Part shown: positions 26,663 through 35,869 of the stretch, piece by piece
Layout: every line of letters begins with the position of its first letter
Position numbering within the stretch: position 1 is the first letter of the stretch
Assembly (NCBI RefSeq): GCF_012932675.1
Contig: NZ_JAAIIF010000008.1
Location: 310,001-374,000 of the forward strand
Direction of reading: 5' to 3'
Origin: Bifidobacterium erythrocebi
GTDB lineage: Bacteria; Actinomycetota; Actinomycetes; Actinomycetales; Bifidobacteriaceae
Length of the DNA: 64,000 bases
Program-made: the position numbers and the translations under genes
The notes under the pieces: model-generated
Told to the model about the DNA's origin: nothing
Databases searched by the model: none
The model's input: the letters and a program-made list of their open reading frames with translations, nothing else

Positions 26663-29600
26663 TCATCTCTGATCATCTACATCGAAACCGCCTTCAAGGA
26701 TAAAGCTTTTCAGCAGCTTAGTCGCGAGGATATTCGCCGTGAACTGGGTGACCGGACTGTCCGGCTTGTCGAAGAACTCCTTCGCCAAAGGTTTATTGAT
26801 GGATGCTTTCAGCCGATCGAACCGCCCGAATTCGTTCAGAGTTGTTTCGGTAAGGTCAAGTCGCATCATTTCATCGAGCAACGCGCCATCCACACCAAGC
26901 GCCTTGGTGATTTTCTCCACCTGGCTGTTCTTTGCACTGTTCGCATAGCACGTAATGTAATCGCGCAGTGTTTTGCCTTTCTCCAGCTCGACCTCACCAC
27001 GTTCCACATCGTGCATGAACAGTTCGGCGTAACGCTGTTCTTCTTGGCTGAGCGAGGCGAATGACTTATGCAGCTCCTCCTCGGCCGACGCCAGCAAGGA
27101 CGGGTCTCCCCCACCGAGTGCTTTGAGCCATTTGGTGAAGTTGGCATTCATGTAATCCGTATCGATCAATCCCGTATCTATCTCCGTGATATGGCCGTCA
27201 AGCTCATACGGGGCTTCCGGCCCACTGCCGGGTCCTTCGCCACTGCTGAACATTTCCTTGTACCGTTGCACGAGAATCAGATATGTCCGTTCATCGAGTT
27301 TTGGCCGCACGACCTCCACGGAGCCATCATCATGGACGATGGAATATTCCCGCTGTTCCCAGGTGAATCCCTGAACCTTGGCAGCCTCCAGAAAATCGTT
27401 GAGCTCCACGATCAGTTTCGCGAATTTACGGCACGCCTCCACCGAAGCCGGCAGCCGCATGAAGTCATCCACGCCTTCGGTACGGAACACAGAAGCTATT
27501 TCTTCGAAACGCGCATCCATCAGACGCACGTTTTCCGGCAGCTTCTGCACGAACAGGTCAAGCGGCCTATCTCCGGAATATAGTTTCACCGCAGCTTCGA
27601 TATATCCCTTCATCGTGTGCGGTTTGCGATAGTAGCGTATCGTTCCAAAAGGCTTGTCCGTCCCGAGCAATCTGTTCGTGCGGCTGAACGCCTGAATGAT
27701 GTTCTCGTAGTCGATGATCTTGTCAAGATACAGCGTATTGACCCACTTGGAATCGAAGCCGGTCAGCATCTGGTCGACCACGATCAGCAAGTCCAAGCGC
27801 TCCTCACGATGCTGGTCGACCGTCAAGTACGGACGCTTGTGGGAAAGTCTGGCAGTAATGTCTTTCTTCATTTTCGGCCATGTGGGGATGATGAAATCCT
27901 TGCCGAACAGTTCGTTGTAATCGCCGATAATTTCCTTAAGCGCGTCTTCCTTAAGGATAGCGCCATTGGAATTGTCGACATTGGGATCAAACAACGCGGT
28001 CACATGCATCTGTGGCGCGCGTTCCTTGAACAGGTGGTAGTAGCTGATGGCCTCGGGAATGGAGCTCGTGGCAAGCATGGCATGGAATTTGTTACCCCTG
28101 CTCAGCAATGGGAACTGATCGAGGATATCCTCCACGACCTTGCCCTCGTGCGGAGTGCTTTGCGCGTATTGAGCCGAGGTCAGATAATCCTCGATGCCTT
28201 TGATGCGTTCTCCGGCCTGCGTTTCCATGGGGCCCATCGGCACTTGCTTCGGATCCATGTAATGGTAGAACACTTTGGATTTCGTTGGATCCGCCTGAGC
28301 CTCCTCAATCGTTGAGGCCTTCGCCTTCTCCAACGCGACCGCCTGGCGAACATCCTTGTCTCGGTATGTCAACACCATGTACGGGTCGAATCCGAGCACA
28401 TTGCCGTCACGGATGCCGTCGGCGATGCTGTACCGGTGAAGACAATCACCGAACACCATTGACGTAGTGGCTCCACTCTTACGATTCTCCTCATGGATTG
28501 GAGTGCCGGTAAACCCGAAGTACAGCGCATTCGGGAAGGAATGGCGAATATCCTGCAGCATTTCGCCGAACGTGGAACGATGGCATTCGTCGATGATGAA
28601 CACGATGCGTTTATTAGCGAGCTTCTTCACTTCTTCTTCGGTGACATGCCCCTCGCCAGCCTTGATGTTGCTCATTTTCTGAATGGAAGTGACGATAAGC
28701 GTGTCTTTGGGATCGACGCTGGCCAATTTCGCCTTGAGCACGTCCGTGTTCTCCGTGCCCTGCACGTCATCGGCATCGTCGGCGAACGACCGATATTCAA
28801 GCAATGACTGCGTACCCAGTTCAATACGATCCATGAGGAAGACAACTTTGTCTGCGTCCTTCGAATCGGCGACAAGCTGTGCCGCCTTGAAACTGGTCAT
28901 GGTCTTGCCTGAACCGGTGGTATGCCACACATAGCCTCCCAGCCGCCCCGGAGTTCCGCTTGGCACAGGCTCGTCCCATTTACAGGTGCGCACACGGTCG
29001 GAAATGGCGTTCACCGCCTGGTATTGATAGCTACGCAACACTTTGAGACATCCATCCGCGGAATCCGCGACCGTGTAGAAACCGATAAGTTGGTGAGCCA
29101 TAGGAATGGACAGCAGATCCGAGGTGAAGCGTTTCCATTCGTCCTGTCCGACATGTTTGTTCGCCGCTATGGGTTCGTTGTTGTAGTCGGCCCAGTGGAA
29201 GAAATAATTGCTATTGAAATCGCCTTCACCCGGATTGGCGAAGTACACGGCATCATCAGGATTCATGGCCACAAAGACCTGCACAAGCCGAAACAGTCCG
29301 GTGAATACGCCCTCATGCGCATATTTCGCGATTTGATTGGTGGCTTGGCTTATGGGAATGCCACTCTTCTTCAGCTCGATATGAATGACCGGCATGCCGT
29401 TGATAAGCAGGCAGACGTCTCCCCTACGATCGTTCAACATCTTGTTTTTCGCCGGATAAACAGGCTGCCTTGCGATTTGATAACGGCTTTGCCCGGCTGC
29501 GATTTCCTGACGATCGTAGATCTTCAGGCTGATTTCCTTGCCGAAGTGCAATTCGTCTTTGGGGTTGTCTCGCTTGATGGACACAGTTTTCCCGTTGATG

Positions 29601-29845
29601 AAGGAATTCAACGCTAGCGGAGTACGCAAGTTTTCGATTTGCTCGAGGATCTGCGCCATCTCACCCTTGGTAAGACGCTTCCCATTCAATCGGTCAATGC
29701 CTTTGTTGTTGTCGAATAGAATATTGGCCCAATTGTCGATGAGATCCTGTTCGGTCGGATACTCCAATATGCCGTCGGCCCATCCGTGACGTTTCAGCAC
29801 CGCAACCAGATCGTCCTCGAAATCCGATTCCTTGTCGTAGAACAC
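26663..29845 (-). CDS. hsdR: Type I restriction endonuclease subunit R
   Basis: 1060 residues from a GTG start with GGGGAGG upstream. The N-terminal nuclease domain carries the PD-(D/E)XK-type core around VCLLINGMPVIHIELKKSG (residues about 144-162). The translocase follows: Walker A WHTTGSGKTM near 308, DEAD-like IIDECHRSTFGE near 412 and FGFTGTPI near 437. The second helicase lobe includes LTGFDSKWVNTLYLDK near 690. HsdR with HsdM and HsdS cleaves DNA lacking the correct methylation. It is on the opposite strand to hsdM-hsdS. A truncated hsdS copy lies directly upstream. Confidence 0.96.
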   Translation of the reverse strand: MFYDKESDFEDDLVAVLKRHGWADGILEYPTEQDLIDNWANILFDNNKGIDRLNGKRLTKGEMAQILEQIENLRTPLALNSFINGKTVSIKRDNPKDELHFGKEISLKIYDRQEIAAGQSRYQIARQPVYPAKNKMLNDRRGDVCLLINGMPVIHIELKKSGIPISQATNQIAKYAHEGVFTGLFRLVQVFVAMNPDDAVYFANPGEGDFNSNYFFHWADYNNEPIAANKHVGQDEWKRFTSDLLSIPMAHQLIGFYTVADSADGCLKVLRSYQYQAVNAISDRVRTCKWDEPVPSGTPGRLGGYVWHTTGSGKTMTSFKAAQLVADSKDADKVVFLMDRIELGTQSLLEYRSFADDADDVQGTENTDVLKAKLASVDPKDTLIVTSIQKMSNIKAGEGHVTEEEVKKLANKRIVFIIDECHRSTFGEMLQDIRHSFPNALYFGFTGTPIHEENRKSGATTSMVFGDCLHRYSIADGIRDGNVLGFDPYMVLTYRDKDVRQAVALEKAKASTIEEAQADPTKSKVFYHYMDPKQVPMGPMETQAGERIKGIEDYLTSAQYAQSTPHEGKVVEDILDQFPLLSRGNKFHAMLATSSIPEAISYYHLFKERAPQMHVTALFDPNVDNSNGAILKEDALKEIIGDYNELFGKDFIIPTWPKMKKDITARLSHKRPYLTVDQHREERLDLLIVVDQMLTGFDSKWVNTLYLDKIIDYENIIQAFSRTNRLLGTDKPFGTIRYYRKPHTMKGYIEAAVKLYSGDRPLDLFVQKLPENVRLMDARFEEIASVFRTEGVDDFMRLPASVEACRKFAKLIVELNDFLEAAKVQGFTWEQREYSIVHDDGSVEVVRPKLDERTYLILVQRYKEMFSSGEGPGSGPEAPYELDGHITEIDTGLIDTDYMNANFTKWLKALGGGDPSLLASAEEELHKSFASLSQEEQRYAELFMHDVERGEVELEKGKTLRDYITCYANSAKNSQVEKITKALGVDGALLDEMMRLDLTETTLNEFGRFDRLKASINKPLAKEFFDKPDSPVTQFTANILATKLLKSFILEGGFDVDDQR

Positions 29846-29926
29846 GCTCTACCTCCCCGAATGCACCGTCACTTTCTGAGGTCAATCTTACGAGCGGCAC
29901 CCTCCAACAGCCAAGGAGCAACACCA

Positions 29927-30417
29927 ATACTTACGCTGATGAAGGGTGATGAGCGAGTCCAGACGGTCGAAGAACGCGCCGATCTGATGCTGCTCAGCTA
30001 GATTCGTCCATGGGATGAATATCGTTTTCATTCCTTCGATGTCGATGCTACGTCCATCGCGAATCCCATAAACATGAGGCTTCAGATCTACATCAATAAA
30101 ACGCTTCGACCTGAAATAGAGATAATAGAAATTGGAATCGACGTTCTTGCCTTGGAAAATATGATATGCGGGACTAACCAAACCACAAGATGTAGCCTTT
30201 TCGAGACCTCCTTCAAACGAACGAAGATGAACAATGAAATCTCCTGTGTTGACAACTTTGTAGTTTGAAAGACTGCTCCTATCAAACTGGAGATTTCGAT
30301 TGGATTCATCGCGACGAACTGTGCCGCCGCCTTGAATGATTGTAAGAGCTGGCAAGTCATCTCGATCTTTTTCGGAATGTTCCTCAAATAGCTCACCCAG
30401 CTTACGCTGTTCCCAAG
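29927..30417 (-). pseudogene. Start-less hsdS fragment, exact inverted copy of the first HsdS recognition domain
   Basis: This 491-bp stretch is the reverse complement of 33125-33615 as far as could be compared, including all silent positions checked. It encodes WEQRKLGELFEEHSEKDRDD through DSLITLHQRK, i.e. one target-recognition domain plus the conserved helix. After the match the frame runs on for YWCCSLAVGGCRS and stops at 29888, 42 bases before the hsdR start. No start codon or RBS precedes it, so it is silent in this orientation. With the copy in hsdS it forms an inverted repeat around hsdM. Confidence 0.9.
29930..29975 (-). repeat. 46-bp conserved hsdS boundary, inverted copy
   Basis: Encodes the FFDRLDSLITLHQRK end of a recognition domain. 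The same 46 bases occur in plus orientation at 33567-33612, 34185-34230 and 36349-36394. Confidence 0.85.
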
Positions 30418-30499
30418 CGGGGGTGCGGTATTCTTGTGAAAGATGTGCAGTCGCTCGTGGAGCCGCGCATTTTGCCGGCACCGCAATGAGGAGGGATAG

Positions 30500-33061
30500 A
30501 TGAACAAGCAACAGCTCGCTTCGAAAATCTGGGAGTCCGCCAACAAGATGCGTTCCAAGATTGAGGCGAACGAATACAAGGATTATATTCTTGGTTTCAT
30601 CTTCTACAAGTTTCTTTCCGAAACCGAGCTGATGCGATTGAAAGCCAGCGATTTCACCGATGATCAGCTGCCGCAGCTCACGGAGGATAATCCGGACATT
30701 GTGGAATTCGTGCAGGGTGAGTGTGGCTACTTCATTGCCTATGACAATCTGTTCTCCACATGGATCAAAAAGGGTAATGATTTTGAGATTTCCAACGTTC
30801 GTGATGCTCTTTCGGCGTTTTCCCGCAATATCAGCCCGGCGCACAAGAAGGTCTTCGATGGCATTTTTGACACTTTGCAGACCGGGCTTTCCAAACTTGG
30901 CACCGACGCGAGAAGCCAGTCCAAAGCGGCACGAGACCTGATTTACCTCATCAAAGACATTCCGATGGATGGCCGTCAGGACTATGATGTGCTCGGTTTC
31001 ATCTACGAATACCTCATCAGTAATTTCGCCGCCAACGCGGGTAAGAAGGCTGGTGAGTTCTACACGCCTTCCGAAGTCTCTCAGCTGATGAGCGAAATTG
31101 TCGCCTGGCATTTGCAGGGGCGTGAACAGATCAAGATCTACGATCCGACTTCCGGTTCCGGCTCTCTGCTGATTCATATCGGCCAGGCGGTGGCTCGGCG
31201 CAACGGCAATCCGGATTCCATCATGTATTACGCGCAGGAGCTTAAGGAGAACACCTATAACCTCACGCGTATGAATCTGGTGATGCGTGGCATTCTTCCC
31301 GACAATATCGCCGCCCGTAATGGTGACACTCTGGAGGATGACTGGCCATGGTTCGACACGTTGGAGAACAAGGAGGAAACCTACAATCCGCTGTTTGTGG
31401 ACGCAGTGGTCTCCAATCCTCCGTATTCGCAGAACTGGGATCCCACTGACAAGGAGATCGATCCGCGCTTCAGCTACGGCATAGCTCCGAAATCCAAAGC
31501 CGATTACGCCTTCCTGCTGCACGATCTGTACCATCTGCGTGCCGATGGCATTATGACCATCGTTTTGCCGCATGGGGTGCTGTTCCGCGGCGGCGAGGAA
31601 GGGCAGATTCGTAAGAACCTGATTGAAAACCGCCATATTCAGGCGATCATCGGGCTTCCGGCAAACATTTTCTTCGGTACGGGCATTCCCACCATCGTGA
31701 TGGTGCTGCGTAAGAAACGTGATGATGACAGGGTGCTCATCGTCGACGCTTCCAAGCATTTCGTCAAGGATGGCAAGAACAATAAGCTGCGTGCCTCCGA
31801 CATCAAACGCATTGTCGATGTGGTGTCGAACAATCGCACGGTGCCCAAGTTCAGTCGCTTGGTATCCATTGACGAGATTCGGGATAACGATTACAACCTC
31901 AACATTCCGCGGTATGTCGATTCATCCGAGGAAGCGGAGACATGGGATGTGTACGCTTCGATGTTCGGCGGCGTTCCGAAGAACGAGGTAGACCAGCTCA
32001 AGGAATACTGGACTGCTTGGCCGAGTCTGAAAGCCGAATTGTTCCGCGACAATGGTGCCTGCTACGCCTGCGATCACGATGACATCGCCGCAGCGGTTCG
32101 CAATAATTCCGACGTGAAGATATTCATCGCCTCGTATGAGCGGTCCATTTCCAAGTTGCCTGCTGATTTGCGTTCCCGTTTGGTAGAACATCCTGAACAA
32201 GTGGATGCGCTTGCCCAAGAGACCGCCATTGGCAAAGAACTGGACGCGATGATTGCCGGAACCCCACTGGTCGACCCCTATGACGCCTATCAGAAGCTCG
32301 ATGACGCATGGGGCGGCATTTCCATTGATTTGGAAGTGTTGGGGTCCGAGGGCTTCGATGCGGTAAGAGCCGTGGACCCGAATATGGTTGTCAAGAAAAA
32401 AGGCGGCAAAGATGTGGAAGTGCAGGACGGCTGGATTGGCCACGTTCTGCCGTTCGACCTGGTTCAGCGCGAGCTGTTGCACGATGATTTGACTGCGATT
32501 GAGGCGGACGAGCGCCGTGTGCAAGACATCGATTCCGAGGTTGAAACCATTTTGGAAGGTTTCGATGAGGATGACAAGCAGAACAGCGATGCGATCAATC
32601 AGGACGGTGACGCCTTCGTGGCCGCCGAGCTGAAGAGGGCGGTCAAGGCGATCGGCAAGAATCCGGCTTCCGATTTCGAGCGTGGCTTGGTGCAGGCTCA
32701 GAAGCTATTCGATGAGACGAAGAAGCTGAAATCTGGTATCAAGACCAAGCGAAACGCATTGGAGGAGAAGACTTGCAACACGATTAAGGCGTTGACCGAC
32801 GAGGAAGCCAGGCGATTGCTGGAAGCCAAGTGGATTACGCCATTACAGAAGCAGCTGGAAGAACTGCCGAATGCCGTGATCGACGAGCTCATTGGCAAAG
32901 TGAACGTGTTGAAGAACAAGTACGCCACCACATATGCCGATGTATGCGGCCAAATCGATGAAGCGGAGAAGGAATTGGCCGGAATGCTTGGCGATTTGAC
33001 CGGCAATGCTCGTGATATGGCGGGCTTGGAAGAGCTCAAAGCACTGCTCGGGGGTGAATAA
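30500..33061 (+). CDS. hsdM: Type I restriction-modification DNA methyltransferase subunit M
   Basis: 853 residues, long for the family because of a C-terminal helical extension after about residue 520. It transfers methyl groups from S-adenosylmethionine to adenine-N6 at the site chosen by HsdS. The N-terminal HsdM domain (LASKIWESANKMRSKIEANE) is followed by GEFYTPSEVSQLM near 188-200, the SAM motif IYDPTSGSGSLL near 212-223 and the catalytic NPPY (VVSNPPYSQNW) near 302. The start has GAGGAGGGATAG. The hsdS start follows the stop by two bases. Only about 80 bases separate it from the inverted hsdS fragment, so its promoter is not obvious. Confidence 0.95.
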   Translation: MNKQQLASKIWESANKMRSKIEANEYKDYILGFIFYKFLSETELMRLKASDFTDDQLPQLTEDNPDIVEFVQGECGYFIAYDNLFSTWIKKGNDFEISNVRDALSAFSRNISPAHKKVFDGIFDTLQTGLSKLGTDARSQSKAARDLIYLIKDIPMDGRQDYDVLGFIYEYLISNFAANAGKKAGEFYTPSEVSQLMSEIVAWHLQGREQIKIYDPTSGSGSLLIHIGQAVARRNGNPDSIMYYAQELKENTYNLTRMNLVMRGILPDNIAARNGDTLEDDWPWFDTLENKEETYNPLFVDAVVSNPPYSQNWDPTDKEIDPRFSYGIAPKSKADYAFLLHDLYHLRADGIMTIVLPHGVLFRGGEEGQIRKNLIENRHIQAIIGLPANIFFGTGIPTIVMVLRKKRDDDRVLIVDASKHFVKDGKNNKLRASDIKRIVDVVSNNRTVPKFSRLVSIDEIRDNDYNLNIPRYVDSSEEAETWDVYASMFGGVPKNEVDQLKEYWTAWPSLKAELFRDNGACYACDHDDIAAAVRNNSDVKIFIASYERSISKLPADLRSRLVEHPEQVDALAQETAIGKELDAMIAGTPLVDPYDAYQKLDDAWGGISIDLEVLGSEGFDAVRAVDPNMVVKKKGGKDVEVQDGWIGHVLPFDLVQRELLHDDLTAIEADERRVQDIDSEVETILEGFDEDDKQNSDAINQDGDAFVAAELKRAVKAIGKNPASDFERGLVQAQKLFDETKKLKSGIKTKRNALEEKTCNTIKALTDEEARRLLEAKWITPLQKQLEELPNAVIDELIGKVNVLKNKYATTYADVCGQIDEAEKELAGMLGDLTGNARDMAGLEELKALLGGE

Positions 33062-33063
33062 TT

Positions 33064-34284
33064 ATGGTCGAACAGCATGGAAAAACACTAGTTCCGCAGA
33101 TTCGTTTCGCTGGTTTCACTGACCCTTGGGAACAGCGTAAGCTGGGTGAGCTATTTGAGGAACATTCCGAAAAAGATCGAGATGACTTGCCAGCTCTTAC
33201 AATCATTCAAGGCGGCGGCACAGTTCGTCGCGATGAATCCAATCGAAATCTCCAGTTTGATAGGAGCAGTCTTTCAAACTACAAAGTTGTCAACACAGGA
33301 GATTTCATTGTTCATCTTCGTTCGTTTGAAGGAGGTCTCGAAAAGGCTACATCTTGTGGTTTGGTTAGTCCCGCATATCATATTTTCCAAGGCAAGAACG
33401 TCGATTCCAATTTCTATTATCTCTATTTCAGGTCGAAGCGTTTTATTGATGTAGATCTGAAGCCTCATGTTTATGGGATTCGCGATGGACGTAGCATCGA
33501 CATCGAAGGAATGAAAACGATATTCATCCCATGGACGAATCTAGCTGAGCAGCATCAGATCGGCGCGTTCTTCGACCGTCTGGACTCGCTCATCACCCTT
33601 CATCAGCGTAAGTATGACAAGCTCTGCGTACTGAAAAAATCCATGCTCGACAAGATGTTCCCTAAAGGGGGTTCGCTGTATCCGGAAATTCGTTTTGCTG
33701 GTTTCACTGACCCTTGGGAACAGCGTAAGCTGGAGGACTACGTTGCTGTCTCAACCGCCAAAAATTTTGACGGCAGATTCAATAAGGAAGATGTTTTATC
33801 CGTCTCCGGCGAGTATGGCATAGTAAATCAAATTGCATTCCAGGGACGTTCATTTGCTGGATCATCTGTTCTGAATTACGGAGTTGTCAATACTGGCGAC
33901 ATCGTGTACACGAAATCACCATTGAATTCGAATCCGTACGGAATTATCAAAGTAAACAAAGGAATTCCGGGCATTGTCTCAACCCTATATGCGGTTTATC
34001 GACCGCAGGATAATGTTCATACCAATTTCATTCAAGTGTATTTTGAGCAGCACGAGCGAATGAATAATTACATGCATCCCTTGGTCAACAAAGGGGCAAA
34101 GAATGACATGAAGGTCACTGCGGAGAATGCCCTGAAAGGAGTGGTCACATTCCCTAGCCGTGAAGAGCAGGTCATTATTTCAGAGTTCTTCGACCGTCTG
34201 GACTCGCTCATCACCCTTCATCAGCGTAAGCTCGAATTACTGCGGAATATTAAGAAATCCATGCTTGACAGGATGTTCGTATAG
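33064..34284 (+). CDS. hsdS: Type I restriction-modification specificity subunit S
   Basis: 406 residues with two target-recognition domains. TRD-A is at residues about 22-170 (LGELFEEHSEKD...) and TRD-B at about 222-370 (LEDYVAVSTAKN...). Each is preceded by the same RFAGFTDPWEQRKL lead-in and followed by FFDRLDSLITLHQRK. The lead-in and the 46-bp end are repeated at DNA level, which allows exchange of recognition domains. GGGGGTGA precedes the ATG. TRD-A is duplicated in inverted orientation upstream of hsdM; a third, different domain lies downstream at 35870. Predicted to be phase-variable. Confidence 0.94.
   Translation: MVEQHGKTLVPQIRFAGFTDPWEQRKLGELFEEHSEKDRDDLPALTIIQGGGTVRRDESNRNLQFDRSSLSNYKVVNTGDFIVHLRSFEGGLEKATSCGLVSPAYHIFQGKNVDSNFYYLYFRSKRFIDVDLKPHVYGIRDGRSIDIEGMKTIFIPWTNLAEQHQIGAFFDRLDSLITLHQRKYDKLCVLKKSMLDKMFPKGGSLYPEIRFAGFTDPWEQRKLEDYVAVSTAKNFDGRFNKEDVLSVSGEYGIVNQIAFQGRSFAGSSVLNYGVVNTGDIVYTKSPLNSNPYGIIKVNKGIPGIVSTLYAVYRPQDNVHTNFIQVYFEQHERMNNYMHPLVNKGAKNDMKVTAENALKGVVTFPSREEQVIISEFFDRLDSLITLHQRKLELLRNIKKSMLDRMFV
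33125..33615 (+). repeat. 491-bp repeat (hsdS TRD-A), partner of 29927-30417
   Basis: Sequence-identical inverted partner of the silent hsdS fragment. It begins at CTTGGGAACAG and ends at CGTAAGTAT. The two copies flank hsdM at 2.7 kb distance. Confidence 0.9.
33567..33612 (+). repeat. 46-bp conserved hsdS boundary after TRD-A
   Basis: Begins GTTCTTCGACCG and ends CATCAGCGTAAG. It is identical to the copies at 34185, 36349 and (inverted) 29930. Confidence 0.85.
34185..34230 (+). repeat. 46-bp conserved hsdS boundary after TRD-B
   Basis: Direct copy of the 46-bp boundary. Together with 36349-36394 it forms a direct repeat around the ADP-ribosylation module and the silent TRD-C. Confidence 0.85.
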
Positions 34285-34292
34285 GGGGTGTT

Positions 34293-34940
34293 ATGGCAAC
34301 TATCACTCTATTCCACGGTTCCCCGTACGAATCCGTAGCCCCCGAGTACGGTTTGGGCAACGACAAGCATGATTACGGTCGCGGATTTTATCTGACCGAA
34401 AGTGTCGAGCTTGCCAAGGAATGGGCCGTATGCAGACCGGATGAGTCCAACGGTTGGGTTCACCAATATGAATTGGATACGGAAGGCCTGCAAATTCTGA
34501 ATTTCCAGGAGCATAGCGTGCTCACATGGCTTGCCGAGCTGATGAAGCACCGCGATGCCGCCGATTCCAAGCGTTATCGGGTACTGGCCGCAAAGTTCAT
34601 CGCCAAATACGGCATCGACACCAATGGGTATGACGTCATCAAGGGCTGGCGCGCGAACGCCTCGTATTTCTACATCGCCAAGGAATTCGTGCGCGACAAT
34701 GTGGACGTCGACATCCTGGAGGAACTGCTGTCGCTGGGCGGTCTGGGCATCCAATACTGCGTCAAAAGCGAGAAGGCATACGCCCAATTGCGAGAGATTC
34801 CAAGTGGTCTGCTTTCCGTCAGCTACAGCGAATTCAATGACAAATACAATAAACGGGATGTTGAAGCGCGCCAGAGTATGCGCGATCTTATCGATTCCGA
34901 CGCCAACACAGTGACCAACGTGTTCAGTACGTTGCTCTAG
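34293..34940 (+). CDS. DUF3990 family ADP-ribosyltransferase-like protein
   Basis: 215 residues. The N-terminus LFHGSPYESVAPEYG and HDYGRGFYLTESVELAKEWAV (residues 6-51, quoted in parts) matches the DUF3990 pattern HGS...DFGxGFYLT...A..WA. That pattern resembles the NAD-binding core of ADP-ribosyltransferases (H, then Y-x-T-type strand). GGGGGTG precedes the ATG and the gene begins nine bases after hsdS. It is first of a three-gene run ending with a NADAR hydrolase, an enzyme type that removes ADP-ribose. A toxin role is therefore inferred; the catalytic residues need structural confirmation. Confidence 0.75.
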   Translation: MATITLFHGSPYESVAPEYGLGNDKHDYGRGFYLTESVELAKEWAVCRPDESNGWVHQYELDTEGLQILNFQEHSVLTWLAELMKHRDAADSKRYRVLAAKFIAKYGIDTNGYDVIKGWRANASYFYIAKEFVRDNVDVDILEELLSLGGLGIQYCVKSEKAYAQLREIPSGLLSVSYSEFNDKYNKRDVEARQSMRDLIDSDANTVTNVFSTLL

Positions 34941-34952
34941 AAGGTGATGACC

Positions 34953-35369
34953 ATGCGAGCATATCCGGAAGTCTATCGGGATGATGTGGTGGAGAGTCAG
35001 GGCAAGCTCTTCGACTATGTGGCACAGTCGTTTCCAGGCAAGAGCACGGAGGATTTCATCACTGCATATATGGCGAGTAAAACGCGTAAGAGCATCGATG
35101 AGGCCCAGGCCTATGTCAATACGATGGATGCGAGTGAGCTGTGGAAGTACTTTACGGAAACGGAAGGCTACCAGCTGAAGGATGGCAGGGCGCTCGAAGG
35201 ATTCATGCCTGATTGGATCGGCGAATTCTACGCCTACTATCAGTGGTTCTACGGTATCCCCAGTGCCAAGGTGATCGACCAAGTTCCGCTGGATTTCCTG
35301 GAAAAAGCGTATTTCGGACTTCATGACCTCGATCTGGAGCTTGCCGTGCGGAAAGTCGGCGAGGAATGA
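34953..35369 (+). CDS. Small acidic partner protein in the ADP-ribosylation module
   Basis: 138 residues from the ATG at 34953 (AGAAGG upstream; GTG 34944 and ATG 34947 are alternatives). No recognised domain. It is predicted all-helical, with DFITAYMASKTRKSIDEAQ near 33-51, GYQLKDGRALEGF near 73-85 and WIGEFYAYYQWFYGIPSAK near 88-106. It sits 12 bases after the DUF3990 gene and overlaps the NADAR gene by ATGA, so all three are co-translated. A chaperone, adaptor or antitoxin role is possible but cannot be shown. Confidence 0.7.
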   Translation: MRAYPEVYRDDVVESQGKLFDYVAQSFPGKSTEDFITAYMASKTRKSIDEAQAYVNTMDASELWKYFTETEGYQLKDGRALEGFMPDWIGEFYAYYQWFYGIPSAKVIDQVPLDFLEKAYFGLHDLDLELAVRKVGEE

Positions 35370-35860
35370 CGGAGATTATCTGCTTTCACAACCCTGACGA
35401 GGAAAATGGGTATCTGAGCAACTGGTATTTGTCACGCTTCACTATGGATGGCATCGAGTTCTCCTCGATGGAACAGTACATGATGTACCGCAAGGCCTGC
35501 TACTTTAACGATGTCGAAACGGCCGCGAGAATCCTCGAAACCAATGATGTGGCTGAAATCAAACGACTTGGCCGATTGGTGGCCGGTTATGACGAGCACG
35601 TATGGAACGGCGTCCGTCAGGTCGAAGTCTATGAAGGATTGCTTGCCAAGTTCGGTCAGAATGCCGAACTTGGGGCGCAGCTTGAGACAACAGGCAATGC
35701 AGTGCTGGCGGAATGTGCTGTCAAAGACCGCATCTGGGGCATCGGCCTGTCGATGCATGATCCGGCTAGATTCGATCCGGCCAAATGGCGTGGCCAAAAC
35801 CTGCTTGGATATGCGTTGATGCTCACTCGGAGGAAACTCAGCAGCACAAATTGGCGGTAA
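35366..35860 (+). CDS. NADAR family N-glycosidase/ADP-ribose hydrolase
   Basis: 164 residues, complete NADAR (YbiA/DUF1768) domain. Seen are FHNPDEENGYLSNWY near residues 6-20, FSSMEQYMMYRKACYFND near 30-47, LGRLVAGYDEHVW near 66-78, KFGQNAEL near 92-99 and DRIWGIGLSMHDP near 118-130. NADAR proteins cleave N-glycosidic bonds; some reverse ADP-ribosylation of guanine in DNA and act as antitoxins to DarT-type toxins. Position behind a DUF3990 ADP-ribosyltransferase-like gene supports the same role here. The alternative role in riboflavin-intermediate damage control is less likely given the context. Confidence 0.85.
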   Translation: MTEIICFHNPDEENGYLSNWYLSRFTMDGIEFSSMEQYMMYRKACYFNDVETAARILETNDVAEIKRLGRLVAGYDEHVWNGVRQVEVYEGLLAKFGQNAELGAQLETTGNAVLAECAVKDRIWGIGLSMHDPARFDPAKWRGQNLLGYALMLTRRKLSSTNWR

Positions 35861-35869
35861 CACGACTGT

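Noticed and set aside
29888-31759. A 623-codon minus-strand frame across hsdM and the hsdS fragment
   Set aside because: The upstream two thirds are antisense to hsdM. Only the last third is a real (start-less) hsdS fragment, reported as such.
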